DNA from: JAJDZL01 sp965220395 | Lineage (GTDB): Bacteria; Pseudomonadota; Gammaproteobacteria; Arenicellales; JAJDZL01 | Assembly: GCA_965220395.1 (NCBI GenBank) | Contig: CBDCPT010000001.1 | Span: 1-64,000 of the forward strand | DNA: 64,000 bases | Direction of reading: 5' to 3' | In this document: positions 9,832-17,887 of the stretch, piece after piece | Numbering within the stretch: position 1 is the first letter of the stretch | Layout: the number at the start of each line of letters is the position of its first letter | The notes under the pieces: generated by a model | Told to the model about the DNA's origin: nothing | The model's input: the letters and a program-made list of their open reading frames with translations, nothing else | Database searches by the model: none | Program-made: the position numbers and the translations under genes

Positions 9832-10131
9832 TCACTGTAGAGTCGCACACTCGCATAGATCATGCAACGCTTTATTGAAGCGTGGCTGAGCCATGCAGTG
9901 AAAGCGTACCACCAGTCGTTTGCATTGTCTACACGGCAGCAGGCCAATCGCCATGCGCTGCCCATAATCATCGGATTCAAGATACGACAGCATCACGCCA
10001 CTGGCGTTGTGAATCGCCACGCGGCCGTTTTCGCATACCTTGGCGCAGTGCTCGTTGATGAATTCGGCATGTTCCGGGAGGAAGTTCAGGCACGATTGAA
10101 GCATGGCATAGGTTCGGCTTTGGAGAGACAA
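9832..10131 (-). CDS. Small hypothetical protein, uncertain
   Basis: An open frame of 99 residues (TTG start; an internal ATG would give a shorter form) lying between two insertion sequences. It has several Cys and His residues (CAKVCENG, LPCRQCKRLVVRFHC) that hint at a possible metal-binding fold, but no family is recognised. It may equally be a fragment belonging to a decayed mobile element. Confidence 0.25.
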   Translation of the reverse strand: MSLQSRTYAMLQSCLNFLPEHAEFINEHCAKVCENGRVAIHNASGVMLSYLESDDYGQRMAIGLLPCRQCKRLVVRFHCMAQPRFNKALHDLCECATLQ

Positions 10132-10204
10132 TCGCTGTTATTCGATTTATGCCGCATTTTTCCAAAAAAACAGGCCGAACCGCATGTTTATTGATATTCT
10201 CTTT

Positions 10205-12012
10205 ACCTAGTGTCTGGCAGAAAACCCCCATTATGGCGGGATTTCGGTAATAATTCGAGGTTCATTTTTTATTTTTTGCAGCTGAAACCGCTGAAAAGAT
10301 GGCAGCGCAGTGGATTTGAAAGCGAATTTGCCAATTCCTGCGCAATTCCCCAGAAAACAGGTATAGGTACCCGTTCCCGTCTGAGCGGGAGTGTTCCGGC
10401 GCTCGCCGAATTGGATGCCGCAGCGTCAGGCGGCGCGCAAACGCGCCTTTTTCTGCCGCTGGATATTCTCGCGCTCTGTGCGCTGCAATAACAGGCCAAT
10501 GCGATGCAGGTTGGCCGCCACCACCGCCAGCGCAACCGTGCGATCAAAGCCGCCGGCACCATGACTGCGCACCCGGTCCAAACCTCGATGCTCAAGATTG
10601 TTGATCGCCGACTCCACTGCCGGATGCTGTTTGCGTGCTGCCGCGAAGCCGGGCTCTTGCTCGCGCATCTGATTCGCCTTGCTCAAATAACCCTTGCACG
10701 GCAGCGCATTGAGATCCAGTATCTCATCCAATCGCCGGCGATTGGACGGACTGTGAAATCCACGATCGAAACTGCACATGCGAAAATCCGCAAATCGAGC
10801 CTGGGTTTCCTCCACCATCGACACGGCCACATCCACATCTGAGCCTTGCCACAGAATCTTGTGATGCACAATGAACTGGAACTGATCTTCGACCACGCAC
10901 ACCGGAACCCCCAACTCCACCTGCACCCCGGCCTTGCCTTTCGAGATCCAGCGGGTGTGCGGTTCAAATATCGAAAACACCTTCTCATCATGGGGAATCT
11001 TTTCGCCGTGCAGCAGCCGACGCTCGACCTGATCCAACTGGCGACGGGCATGGCCAAGATTTCTGTGAATCGCAAGCAACGTCAGCAACGACGCTGATTC
11101 ACACTGCTCCAGACTCACAACGTCATGCTCCGCTCGCTCCGCAATCCACTTGCAATATTGAAGATACTCCTTCACCTTGCTGGTGTCTCTGCGTCCCTTT
11201 GATTTGCGCACCCGGTTGTATAGCCGGCGCACCGAATTCTGCAGATGCCGATGCTGACGCCAATCGGTCCAACCGCATCTTTCCGCGGCCCGCGCCACAT
11301 CCCGGATCACACAACGCACTGCATCGTACAAGAGGTTGACATCCGTCGGATAATGCACATCGGTCTCAACTACGAAACTGTCACAGCGCCCGCGCAATGG
11401 CGCGCCAGGCTTTTTTCTTGCCACCTCGTGTCCGCTTTCAACCACTACCTTGCCGATCTCGGACAACAACTGCGGACCGAGCAGCGACACATTGTCGATC
11501 AGCGTCTGCAAATGGTAGTAACTCGACTTGTCTCGGTAGAAACTCTCACTGTGACCCAGCATCTTGCGAACCGTGTCATGCTGGTTTGCAAGCTCCTGCA
11601 AGCGGTCGAAATCGCAACCCAATCCCTGTTTGACCACCCCAAGAACGAACACGCGCCATAAATCCATGCCCGGTCGACCTACATCCAGATTGACGTCCGC
11701 TCTAACCTGCTCTTGCAGCAGTGAAAATATCTTCTCGCGAATTTGCGGCTGGGTGTAAATGTGCTGAATTCCCTTGAGTAGCGCTGGAATGTCGTCCCGA
11801 GACTTGGCATCGATGTCAATCTTGCCTATTGCGATCTCGCCAAACTCCATCTGACTGTTTTCGATTTTTCTCATCGCTCGAATTCCTCGAAGATTTACCG
11901 GTTTCAGGTGATTTTTCCTCAATTATATGCTATTTTCCTGATCTTCGTTCAAAATATCCTGTTATTATTTAATATTATCAATGGGTTAAGCGTTCTCTGA
12001 CAGACACTACCT
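10205..12012 (-). mobile_element. Complete 1.8-kb IS (ISNCY-like) with 4-bp target duplication
   Basis: Imperfect terminal inverted repeats (AGTGTCTGGCAGAAAAC at 10209 and its near-complement ending at 12008) enclose a single long transposase gene. The element proper is 10209-12008. The flanking ACCT at 10205-10208 and 12009-12012 is a 4-bp target duplication. To the right the flank reads ATGTCACGTGTTCTG, nearly identical to the first codons of the broken transposase at 9763, so this IS landed in the start of a second copy of that other element. Confidence 0.8.
10426..11874 (-). CDS. ISNCY-like DDE transposase
   Basis: A 482-residue transposase from ATG 11874, which has a GAGGAA ribosome-binding site; a longer TTG-started version (11922) is possible but has none. 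Candidate catalytic acidic residues lie in the segments VVETDVHYPTDVNLLYDA, CSFDRGFHSPSNRR and ESAINNLEHRGLDRVRS, the D-D-E order of RNase H-fold transposases annotated as ISNCY. The open frame is intact and both IS ends are present, so the element could still be active. Confidence 0.8.
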   Translation of the reverse strand: MRKIENSQMEFGEIAIGKIDIDAKSRDDIPALLKGIQHIYTQPQIREKIFSLLQEQVRADVNLDVGRPGMDLWRVFVLGVVKQGLGCDFDRLQELANQHDTVRKMLGHSESFYRDKSSYYHLQTLIDNVSLLGPQLLSEIGKVVVESGHEVARKKPGAPLRGRCDSFVVETDVHYPTDVNLLYDAVRCVIRDVARAAERCGWTDWRQHRHLQNSVRRLYNRVRKSKGRRDTSKVKEYLQYCKWIAERAEHDVVSLEQCESASLLTLLAIHRNLGHARRQLDQVERRLLHGEKIPHDEKVFSIFEPHTRWISKGKAGVQVELGVPVCVVEDQFQFIVHHKILWQGSDVDVAVSMVEETQARFADFRMCSFDRGFHSPSNRRRLDEILDLNALPCKGYLSKANQMREQEPGFAAARKQHPAVESAINNLEHRGLDRVRSHGAGGFDRTVALAVVAANLHRIGLLLQRTERENIQRQKKARLRAA

Positions 12013-12531
12013 ATGTCACGTGTTCTGAAATTAGTGTTCTCAGTCGTCATGAAGTATCTGTTGATCTCCTTTGGGTGGTCTATTGTCATATTGTGACATC
12101 AATGATCCCTTATGACGCTTTCAATGTCCATCATAAGTTGTTGAATATGTACGATATTGCAGGGCGAACTGCTGGAGTCACACAGCTCTGAAAAGGCTTT
12201 TGGGGGAGTAAGGGAAATATTCGGGTTTTCGGCTGTTTTTCTTTCAAATCGACCGAAATCAGCGCTTTTGTGGGGAAAATTTTATTCTCACCCCCTTCAA
12301 TCACTATTGTTTATAAGGGCTTTCAGACAGCGCAAGTCCCTCAATACTCGGGTGCACGACAATTTTTTTATTTTTCAGGTCGGTTAGGAATCAAGCGAAT
12401 TTTCGAGTATATCTACTATATATAATAAGCGGAGATATCCATGATCAGCAGTTCTGATTTTGGAAGTGTATCATTCGCTGAAGCCGTGACAAAGGCAGCA
12501 TTTGCCTTCAGCCCCAGGTTATGCTGACATT
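12009..12531. other. Non-coding, AT-rich stretch
   Basis: After a few codons of a transposase start (ATGTCACGTG... from 12013) the homology is lost. No gene is recognised. The short motif TTTGTGGGG near 12270 also occurs near 55 and 17768 in other intergenic DNA, suggesting small unidentified repeat remnants. Confidence 0.4.
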
Positions 12532-12918
12532 TCACCCGGACTGAATGTAGAGGAGGAAGACTGATTGGATTTGGCCGCCGCGAATCCAGTAGCGTTGCAG
12601 CCAATCGTGTGGCAGGCGTTTTTCACAGCATGCCAGAATATGGGAAGCCAGGTTGGGGATGCGAATCCATGGCAGGACCCTAAAGCGGGCGGTGTTGACG
12701 AGCAGATACAGGCTGCGCTCGCGGCATTGTGGAGACCAGCCGATGAACTGATCGTGCGGTGCGGTCTTCCAGGCGGTGGGTGCAAAACCGAGCAGCGCCA
12801 CTGAGATCGCTTGACGCGTTCAGTTCGGCTTGCGACGCGACGCCATTCGCCGAATCCACTTCATCTGTGCGGCCGTGAAATCACGACCGCAATACCGAAC
12901 CAATGGCGATTCGCTCAT
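12532..12918 (-). pseudogene. DruA-like (DUF4338) gene remnant with internal deletion
   Basis: From ATG 12918 the frame reads MSESPLVRYCGRDFTAAQM, the usual N-terminus of DUF4338 proteins (DruA of the Druantia defence system and IS-borne relatives). After a stop and a deletion the middle domain resumes: ALLGFAPTAWKTAPHDQFIGW and NTARFRVLPWIRIPNLASHIL, then breaks off. The same block appears in the intact IS-borne protein at 42363-44594 as NNRFLILPWVRVKNLASKSL. About half of the expected ~300 residues are gone, so it is inactive. Confidence 0.75.
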
Positions 12919-13280
12919 GGCCCCTGTGCTCCCGTACCGATTTGCAGTTTGCGACGACGTGCATCATCCATCTGCCACGGCAGCCACTCGCTGCAGTCCG
13001 ATGGCGTCTCGGCATAGTTGGCAGCACACGCCGCCAGATAATCCAACAGCCAATCAGCCAATCATACACCTTGATTCGGTTCAAACGAAGCGTCTCAACC
13101 ACCGACAGCAGGCGCGACGTGAGCTGTGCAAATTCCACTATTCAAGCACGCTGGGGGCACTCGGCAAACCGTAAAATATCGCCCAACGAAAAAGTCTCCT
13201 TGTGGATTAGGGTTGACAGGCTCACGAATGAATGATAAAGTGCGCCAAAATAAACCAAGCTTATGAGAAGAGGTATAGTA
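12919..13280. other. Intergenic region upstream of the HfaD-like gene
   Basis: No gene is supported here. The segment 13200-13280 is AT-rich and includes TTGACA (13213-13218) followed by a TAAAGT-like -10, a plausible promoter for the downstream secreted protein. An AGAGG ribosome-binding site lies at about 13267 before ATG 13281. Confidence 0.35.
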
Positions 13281-13338
13281 ATGATTAGCGTGAAATCTTA
13301 TGGTCTTTCCAGCTTTAACATGCGTCAAGATCTGTTGC

Positions 13339-13349
13339 GGGGGGGGGGG
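13339..13349 (+). repeat. 11-G homopolymer, possible phase-variation tract
   Basis: Eleven consecutive G lie between a well-placed upstream start (ATG 13281 with AGAGG ribosome-binding site) and the body of the HfaD-like gene. As sequenced the upstream frame is out of register with the gene; one G fewer would fuse them. Confidence 0.6.
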
Positions 13350-13350
13350 C

Positions 13351-14652
13351 GTGAGCGAAAGGAGCATGTTCGGCTGGATGCCCGCTATTGTGGCAGCCGT
13401 TGTTCTTGCGTGCGCCGTTCTTCCGCAGTCGGCGTCGGCGCAGGGGCAGCCGTATAATCCGCCGCCGCCGCCGCCGGTGTTTCAGCCGCCGGTGACCCCG
13501 CCACCATCAGCAACGCCGCCGCTTCCGTTAGTAGAATGCACCGAGGGTATTGCGAACTGCCTTCTTCTGAACAGTATGAACATTCTCGGGCAGGTGGATG
13601 CGTTTGTTAATACTGATCCCTCGAAATACTACCAGAACTATCAGGATTCGCGGGGCACAACGTTCCGGGTGCTTAGCGGGGTACGTGAGAACGAAGTGCA
13701 TGTCAAGCTGGACGTGGGAGTGGACCTGGGTCGGACCACCGCCAACATCGACGACAATGCATTCCAGGCCGAGGCAGTGATCAACGACGCGGTTTCAGCG
13801 ATTCCCGACGGGATACAACTGGTTAGCGTTCAGTCCTTTTCGGGTGGTGCGCAGTCGGCGGCCCATACCTTCCGCAACGAGGTCAAGATTCTGCTGAAAT
13901 CCGATCCCCTCTACACGGGCGCGCCTTTTGGTGTTCTCAATCCCGCATTAGGCGAAATCAACCTCGTCCACGACCTTACCAAGCTGGGCTTGGACGATGT
14001 TGCGCCAGCGACCGGAGTCCATGCCGCGATCCGCGGCACGAGCGTCGAGAGCAATGCGGTCGGCAACCGGGTCACGGTGACCGGCGGCGCGGAAAGTTCG
14101 GAGAACCCGCTTACGGACGATCCGGTGATTTATACCTACCAGCTTGCCGAGCAGGAGGCCAACACGAAGACGCTCATACATGCGGTGACCGGCGAACTGG
14201 TCGGCGGCTCGCCCCTGATGACCGAGGCGGAACGTCTTCTCCACACACAGGGCAGGTTCGCGCAGACGAACATTCTGGGGCTTGAGGTGCAGGGGCGCTT
14301 CGTTGACTCGAACTTCGAAACAACGGACAACGTGTTCCGGGCGACGGCGATTTCCAACTCGGTGACCAACGGCTATACGACGCAGATCCGAGCCTCGGAC
14401 CCGGCGGTTCCCGGCTGGCAGAGCCGGCAGCACAATACCGCGATCCATGTGGTGGCGGAGACGCGTGGCAACGTGGTTTACTTCGGCAACCAAGCGCGCA
14501 GTATCGGACTCTCTGCCTCGTTACCCAGTACAGCGAACCTGTTCGGTCTGGGCCTTACGAACAGCAGGGTGACGCTGGCCAACAACCGCTTCGAGGCGTT
14601 GAGCATAGGCAACCTCATGCGTAGCGGACCGACCGGGTTCCGGCAAGAGTAG
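13351..14652 (+). CDS. Secreted HfaD-like adhesin or anchor protein (tentative)
   Basis: A 433-residue protein from GTG 13351 with a Sec signal peptide (hydrophobic PAIVAAVVLACAVLPQ, cleavage near ASAQ). A Pro-rich segment follows (residues ~33-60), then repeated beta-strand-like motifs with NxVGNxV or NxFxAxAIxN spacing (VESNAVGNRVTV, DNVFRATAISNSVTN, LANNRFEALSIGNLM). This is the style of holdfast-anchor protein HfaD and of curlin-like substrates of CsgG-type channels. It is as GC-rich as the CsgG/HfaB-like gene 6 kb away, from which IS elements separate it. If the true start is ATG 13281, the protein would have an extended signal peptide and be controlled by the G tract. The secretion prediction is solid; the family name is tentative. 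Confidence 0.5.
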   Translation: MSERSMFGWMPAIVAAVVLACAVLPQSASAQGQPYNPPPPPPVFQPPVTPPPSATPPLPLVECTEGIANCLLLNSMNILGQVDAFVNTDPSKYYQNYQDSRGTTFRVLSGVRENEVHVKLDVGVDLGRTTANIDDNAFQAEAVINDAVSAIPDGIQLVSVQSFSGGAQSAAHTFRNEVKILLKSDPLYTGAPFGVLNPALGEINLVHDLTKLGLDDVAPATGVHAAIRGTSVESNAVGNRVTVTGGAESSENPLTDDPVIYTYQLAEQEANTKTLIHAVTGELVGGSPLMTEAERLLHTQGRFAQTNILGLEVQGRFVDSNFETTDNVFRATAISNSVTNGYTTQIRASDPAVPGWQSRQHNTAIHVVAETRGNVVYFGNQARSIGLSASLPSTANLFGLGLTNSRVTLANNRFEALSIGNLMRSGPTGFRQE

Positions 14653-14682
14653 TAAAGAAATAGTAAAAAAATCTTGAGGATT

Positions 14683-14714
14683 GATTGGGCAGGTTCGTTA
14701 GAGCCTGCCCAATC
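14683..14714 (+). terminator. Strong hairpin terminator after the HfaD-like gene
   Basis: GATTGGGCAGG and CCTGCCCAATC form an 11-bp perfect stem with a 10-nt loop, 31 bases after the stop codon. It is followed by only a short T-rich stretch. Confidence 0.7.
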
Positions 14715-14719
14715 TGTTT

Positions 14720-15130
14720 GAACGAAGCCGCTGATACGGCCGTCGGAATATGTGGAAAGTGTGTCGGTGCGTCCGAAGATCTCCGCCACGGCGGCGGGCA
14801 ACTCGACGGTTGGATTGTCGCTCACGGGAGCGATGGATTCCAGTGTCATGTATCTGTTTGAGACGGCCCACTCGTCGTTCTGCTTGAGGAGGACGGCGCC
14901 GACGAGGCAGGTGATGGCGTCTTCGTTGGGGAAGATGCCAACGAGGTTGGTACGTCGCTTGATCTCGCCGCTGAAGCGTTCGAGCGGGTTGGTAAAACGG
15001 AGCTTGGTGCGGTGCTCCCTGGGGAAAGGTCATATAGGCGTGGATGGTGTCGTGCTGGGACTCGTCCATGAGGGTCGCGAGCTTTAGCGCCTTGGGCCTG
15101 AGCTGGTCGGCGACCAGGCGCCACTGTGCG
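14720..15130 (-). pseudogene. C-terminal fragment of an IS256-family transposase
   Basis: Read on the minus strand from ~15130: VADQLRPKALKLATLMDESQHD, then HAYMTFP, a frameshift near 15020, then ERFSGEIKRRTNLVGIFPNED, LLKQNDEWAVSNRYMTLES. This is the C-terminal third of an IS256 (mutator-type) transposase. The N-terminal two thirds and the catalytic Asp residues are missing. On its far side it abuts a fragment of a SPOR domain in the opposite direction. Confidence 0.85.
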
Positions 15131-15159
15131 GCGGGTCCCGGACAAAATTCCGACCATCG

Positions 15160-15390
15160 GTCGACAGTTCCGCTTGCAAGTTGCCATCCTCGGCAGCCGG
15201 GAACCGGCAGGTCGCCTGCGGAAGAGAACGTGGACGCTCGGGCGAGGCGGTGCGGGTTGCCCGGGTGGGAACTGTCCAGGGCAGCGGATATCTGGTCCAG
15301 ATCTTTCCGCCCGACCCCACGGCAGCCTCGACGATCGACAGTCTGGCGACCCTCGGCATCACGGATGCCCATGCAGTGTGGCTCCGTCCC
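15160..15390 (+). pseudogene. Frameshifted SPOR-domain remnant
   Basis: In one frame FRLQVAILGSREPAGRLRKR and, after a frameshift near 15225, GEAVRVARVGTVQGSGYLVQ and then LATLGITDAHAVW in the next frame. These match, in order, LQVAIFDSRERAERLRME, LEPVRIVRIVTAKGEKYLVQ and LVTLGIKDAYVEP of the giant SPOR-repeat protein. It is a diverged, dead relative of the SPOR units at 631-7329, on the strand of the HfaD-like gene. Confidence 0.75.
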
Positions 15391-15625
15391 CTGATCGGAG
15401 TCCCGGACAAGCTGAGGAAAGATTCAGGACCCCGATCCGCAGGATCGCGCACCAAGCGGTTGAAAAAGCTGCGGCGGTCTGTCAAGATAGCGTCATCCGC
15501 TTCATGGAGAGTGTTTCGGTTCCTTGCAGAGGAGATTGCCATGCTTTCGGTTGCAATTGACGCGGAGCATTCTGAGAGCGGCTGTCTTCGGCGGTTCGGC
15601 CTGACGGGCCTGTTTCCCGTTGTTG
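15391..15625. other. No gene recognised
   Basis: Open frames continue through here (for example from the SPOR remnant) but show no motif, and both strands are open by virtue of high GC. Probably decayed DNA between mobile-element fragments. Confidence 0.3.
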
Positions 15626-15886
15626 TTTTTCACATTAAATCGTTAAGATTTCCCACAATAGTTTGTTCACACCGCTGAAATAATGCGGAAACTGAACGTT
15701 TAAATGAGCGCTCGCCGCCCCTGCGGCAAAACGTTGATTCTGCATGAATTTAAGGCAAATAGCACCATGTTCTGAGTGAGCCAGGCATGGTACTTTGTCA
15801 CAATTAATCGACGTAAACCGGGAAATCCTGACTTCAGGCAACCAATTAATCTGGGAAATCTGTTCCATTTAATGTGAAAATCAACA
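15626..15886. mobile_element. Candidate MITE with ~33-bp imperfect inverted repeats
   Basis: The left end reads GTTGTTTTTCACATTAAAT and goes on to GATTTCCCA; the complement of the right end reads GTTGATTTTCACATTAAAT and goes on to GATTTCCCA. The ~260-bp interior has no coding potential. An IS1595-type transposase fragment lies immediately to the right, so an IS1595 relative is the likely mobilising source. Confidence 0.55.
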
Positions 15887-15889
15887 CCC

Positions 15890-16092
15890 GTCCGCGGAGT
15901 GGCTGCTCCGCGCGTCGGTGCCGATCGCCTCACCGCCAGATAACCCGCTCCTTGGCCGCGGCGCTCCACCGCGAACAACACCGCCCGCTTTCCGCCGGCC
16001 AAGGCGCCGTCCACTTCTACCAGTCCCAACAGCATGTAGCCCCGATCCCGGTCCTGCATGGTGCAGCACAGCTTGCGCACCATCAAGACCAC
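15890..16092 (-). pseudogene. Fragment of an IS1595-family transposase
   Basis: The minus frame reads VRKLCCTMQDRDRGYMLLGLV then EVDGALAGGKR, the segment around the first catalytic Asp of IS1595 (ISXO2-like) transposases; compare VEVDETYVGGLEKKK in the complete copy at 60042-61025. Both sides are lost. Confidence 0.7.
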
Positions 16093-16099
16093 CTGTTGT

Positions 16100-16700
16100 A
16101 TCCCAAATTAAACCGGTGAATGACCCCGAAAATTTCCTACAATAATTGGCAGTTGAAACGAGAATTTGTCGAAATAATGCGGAGGATGCGGCAGGGAATG
16201 CGCATTCTGATGAAAATGAACGCAGTGCCGCACTCTCTGCGCGGATGAGGCTGTGGAAGTATTGTTTGATTTCCTGCGCCGCTTTCCACCGGGTCGGATC
16301 AAATTGCATTCATTGAATGCTACACTCAACGACATAATGTGGCGTTGCACTGGGCTGAGGGTGGGATGTTCGCCTCGAAACCGGGAATTCTTCGAATTCA
16401 CATTTGGGAAATATCTCCCGCAGGGCGAGAAGATTCGTTGAATCCGGGTCCGCACCTTGCCAGGGCGATTGGAAACTCCGAACACCGCCGTTAGCCGGAG
16501 TAGCTTGCAACTCGGAGTTCGCACCACGCGAAATCGCGACTCAGCGATCAAATTTCATTACCTGATTGAACTTGTGGCAATACTTTCACAGTCTCCTATG
16601 AGGCACACACGCTGACAGATGCGGTCGGTTTCGCTGTGTCCCGTTCAAACGTTGCGGCAAAAATCGTCGGCAACAGCGTTGAAGGAGAAGATACTGGACA
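16100..16700. other. No gene recognised; IS-end-like debris
   Basis: The segment 16125-16180 (TTTCCTACAATAATTGGC... AAATAATGCGG) resembles 15650-15690 inside the candidate MITE, so this is probably another IS1595-type end. The remainder shows no recognisable gene or repeat. Confidence 0.35.
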
Positions 16701-16739
16701 CCGGCGAATTCACAGACTGGGAGGGTTCGATGCTGTACG

Positions 16740-17015
16740 ACGTAGCGTCTTGGTCTCCGGTCCAGGCCGAGAATGGCGCCCCATTCTCCCGGTGTGAATA
16801 GCGCAGGCTTTCCGGATTGCGCACCCGTGCCAGTGTCATGAACGCCAGCAACAGTAAAATCGCAGTCAATCCGCAATATCCGTTTGGCAGCTGCAGCAAA
16901 CGGTTCGAAACGCTTACAAACCCTTCCTTCAACAGCATCGGCAGTGACGCCAGGACGCCACCCAAACGAACACCCGTCATACTTTCCTCAAAGCCGCGGT
17001 TCGACCTCGCTCAAC
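16740..17015 (-). pseudogene. Fragment of the 736-residue IS transposase
   Basis: From 16980 downward the minus frame reads MTGVRLGGVLASLPMLLKEG, VSVSNRLLQLPNGY and FMTLARVRNPESLRY, almost identical to the internal part (about residues 204-265) of the intact transposase at 29990-32200. It is truncated at both ends and joined to unrelated transposase pieces. Confidence 0.9.
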
Positions 17016-17125
17016 GAACAACTCAAAACAGTCGCCCTCGCGGTCCATCACCGACACCAGTCTCACCCTTTCCAGTTCGGCATGCCATCGCCGAGCATTC
17101 CTGAAGACCGCATGACCAGCGCAGC
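17010..17125 (-). pseudogene. Fragment of a Tn5/IS4-like transposase
   Basis: In one minus-strand frame the sequence reads WHAELERVRLVSVMDREGDC then FELFVERG, matching the second catalytic Asp region (VMDREGD) of Tn5/IS50-type IS4-family transposases. Only ~35 residues remain, fused directly to the neighbouring IS fragments. Confidence 0.6.
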
Positions 17126-17137
17126 ATCTTTTCATCC

Positions 17138-17428
17138 TCAATCGCACCATATGCGATGTGGTGTATGTCCTATATGCGTCCGGCTTCGAACCGGCAGCTC
17201 AGCGTTGGATAAATGTTCCTCCAAGTCCTGCCGATACGCATCCAGCTTGCTGTTGCGTGGCTTCTTGCGTGCGCATCGAAACTTCATTTCGCCTTCACGA
17301 ATGACCTTTCGAACCGTATTGCGTGAAACGCAACGCTCCCGAGCAATCTGTTTAATACCCTTCTTTTTGACATGATAGTCACGTCGAATCTTGGCAATTG
17401 CTAGATGCACCCTTTTTAGAGGGGTCAT
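17138..17428 (-). pseudogene. N-terminal fragment of an IS21-family IstA transposase
   Basis: Ninety-six residues starting MTPLKRVHLAIAKIRRDYHV, with a helix-turn-helix (GIKQIARERCVSRNTVRKVI) and the following KLDAYRQDLEE segment typical of IstA N-termini. The DDE domain and istB are missing. Confidence 0.7.
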
Positions 17429-17887
17429 TATTCAATGACAGTCAACAATCTGAGCGAAGATGCCTCGGAGTCGGTCCAGTTCGCAATAGTCGAAATAGTC
17501 TTGCCAAAATAAATCATAATGAACCGGTGCCATGAGTTCAACCTCCTTTGGGGTTATAGTTCTATTGACATTATGTAACAGTATTATACTTGAAAGAGGC
17601 TGGCTCATGGCATTATTTATTAATTAAAACAACATATTATGAACGAAAAGGCACTTTGTCCCAGGTTTTTTCAGCCCTTGCACGAGGGGGTATTGAAGTG
17701 GGGTAAAAATTTGCCTTGAAGGCTGAAAAGTGTCCAAAGCCCCTGTTTTCAGCCGATTTTGTGGGGTAAACGAAATTTCAAGTTCTGAATTTCGCTCGAA
17801 AAATCAATAACTTACGTTTTCAAAAAATGCCTCTTGTCTAAGAGAGGTATTTAATCTAATGGTTCTGGCTGAAACGGATCTCTGACT
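17429..17887. other. Intergenic region upstream of lptF
   Basis: No gene is seen. The sequence is AT-rich and must contain the lptFG promoter. The motif TTTTGTGGGGTAAA near 17767 is shared with other intergenic stretches in the window. A small hairpin (CTCTT-GTCT-AAGAG, 17831-17844) lies about 45 bases before the lptF start. Confidence 0.4.

Noticed and set aside
8683..9878. Plus-strand open frames over the broken transposase
   Set aside because: Antisense shadows; the minus strand shows clear transposase motifs in the corresponding frames.
13948..14493. 181-residue minus-strand frame inside the HfaD-like gene
   Set aside because: High-GC antisense shadow without motif; the plus-strand gene has a signal peptide and terminator.
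16108..16551. 147-residue minus-strand frame
   Set aside because: No recognisable domain, overlaps IS-end-like debris, and has no ribosome-binding site.
55..17780. Shared TTTGTGGGGTA motifs at ~57, ~12268 and ~17768
   Set aside because: Too short and too variable in flanks to define a repeat family or regulatory site from this window alone.
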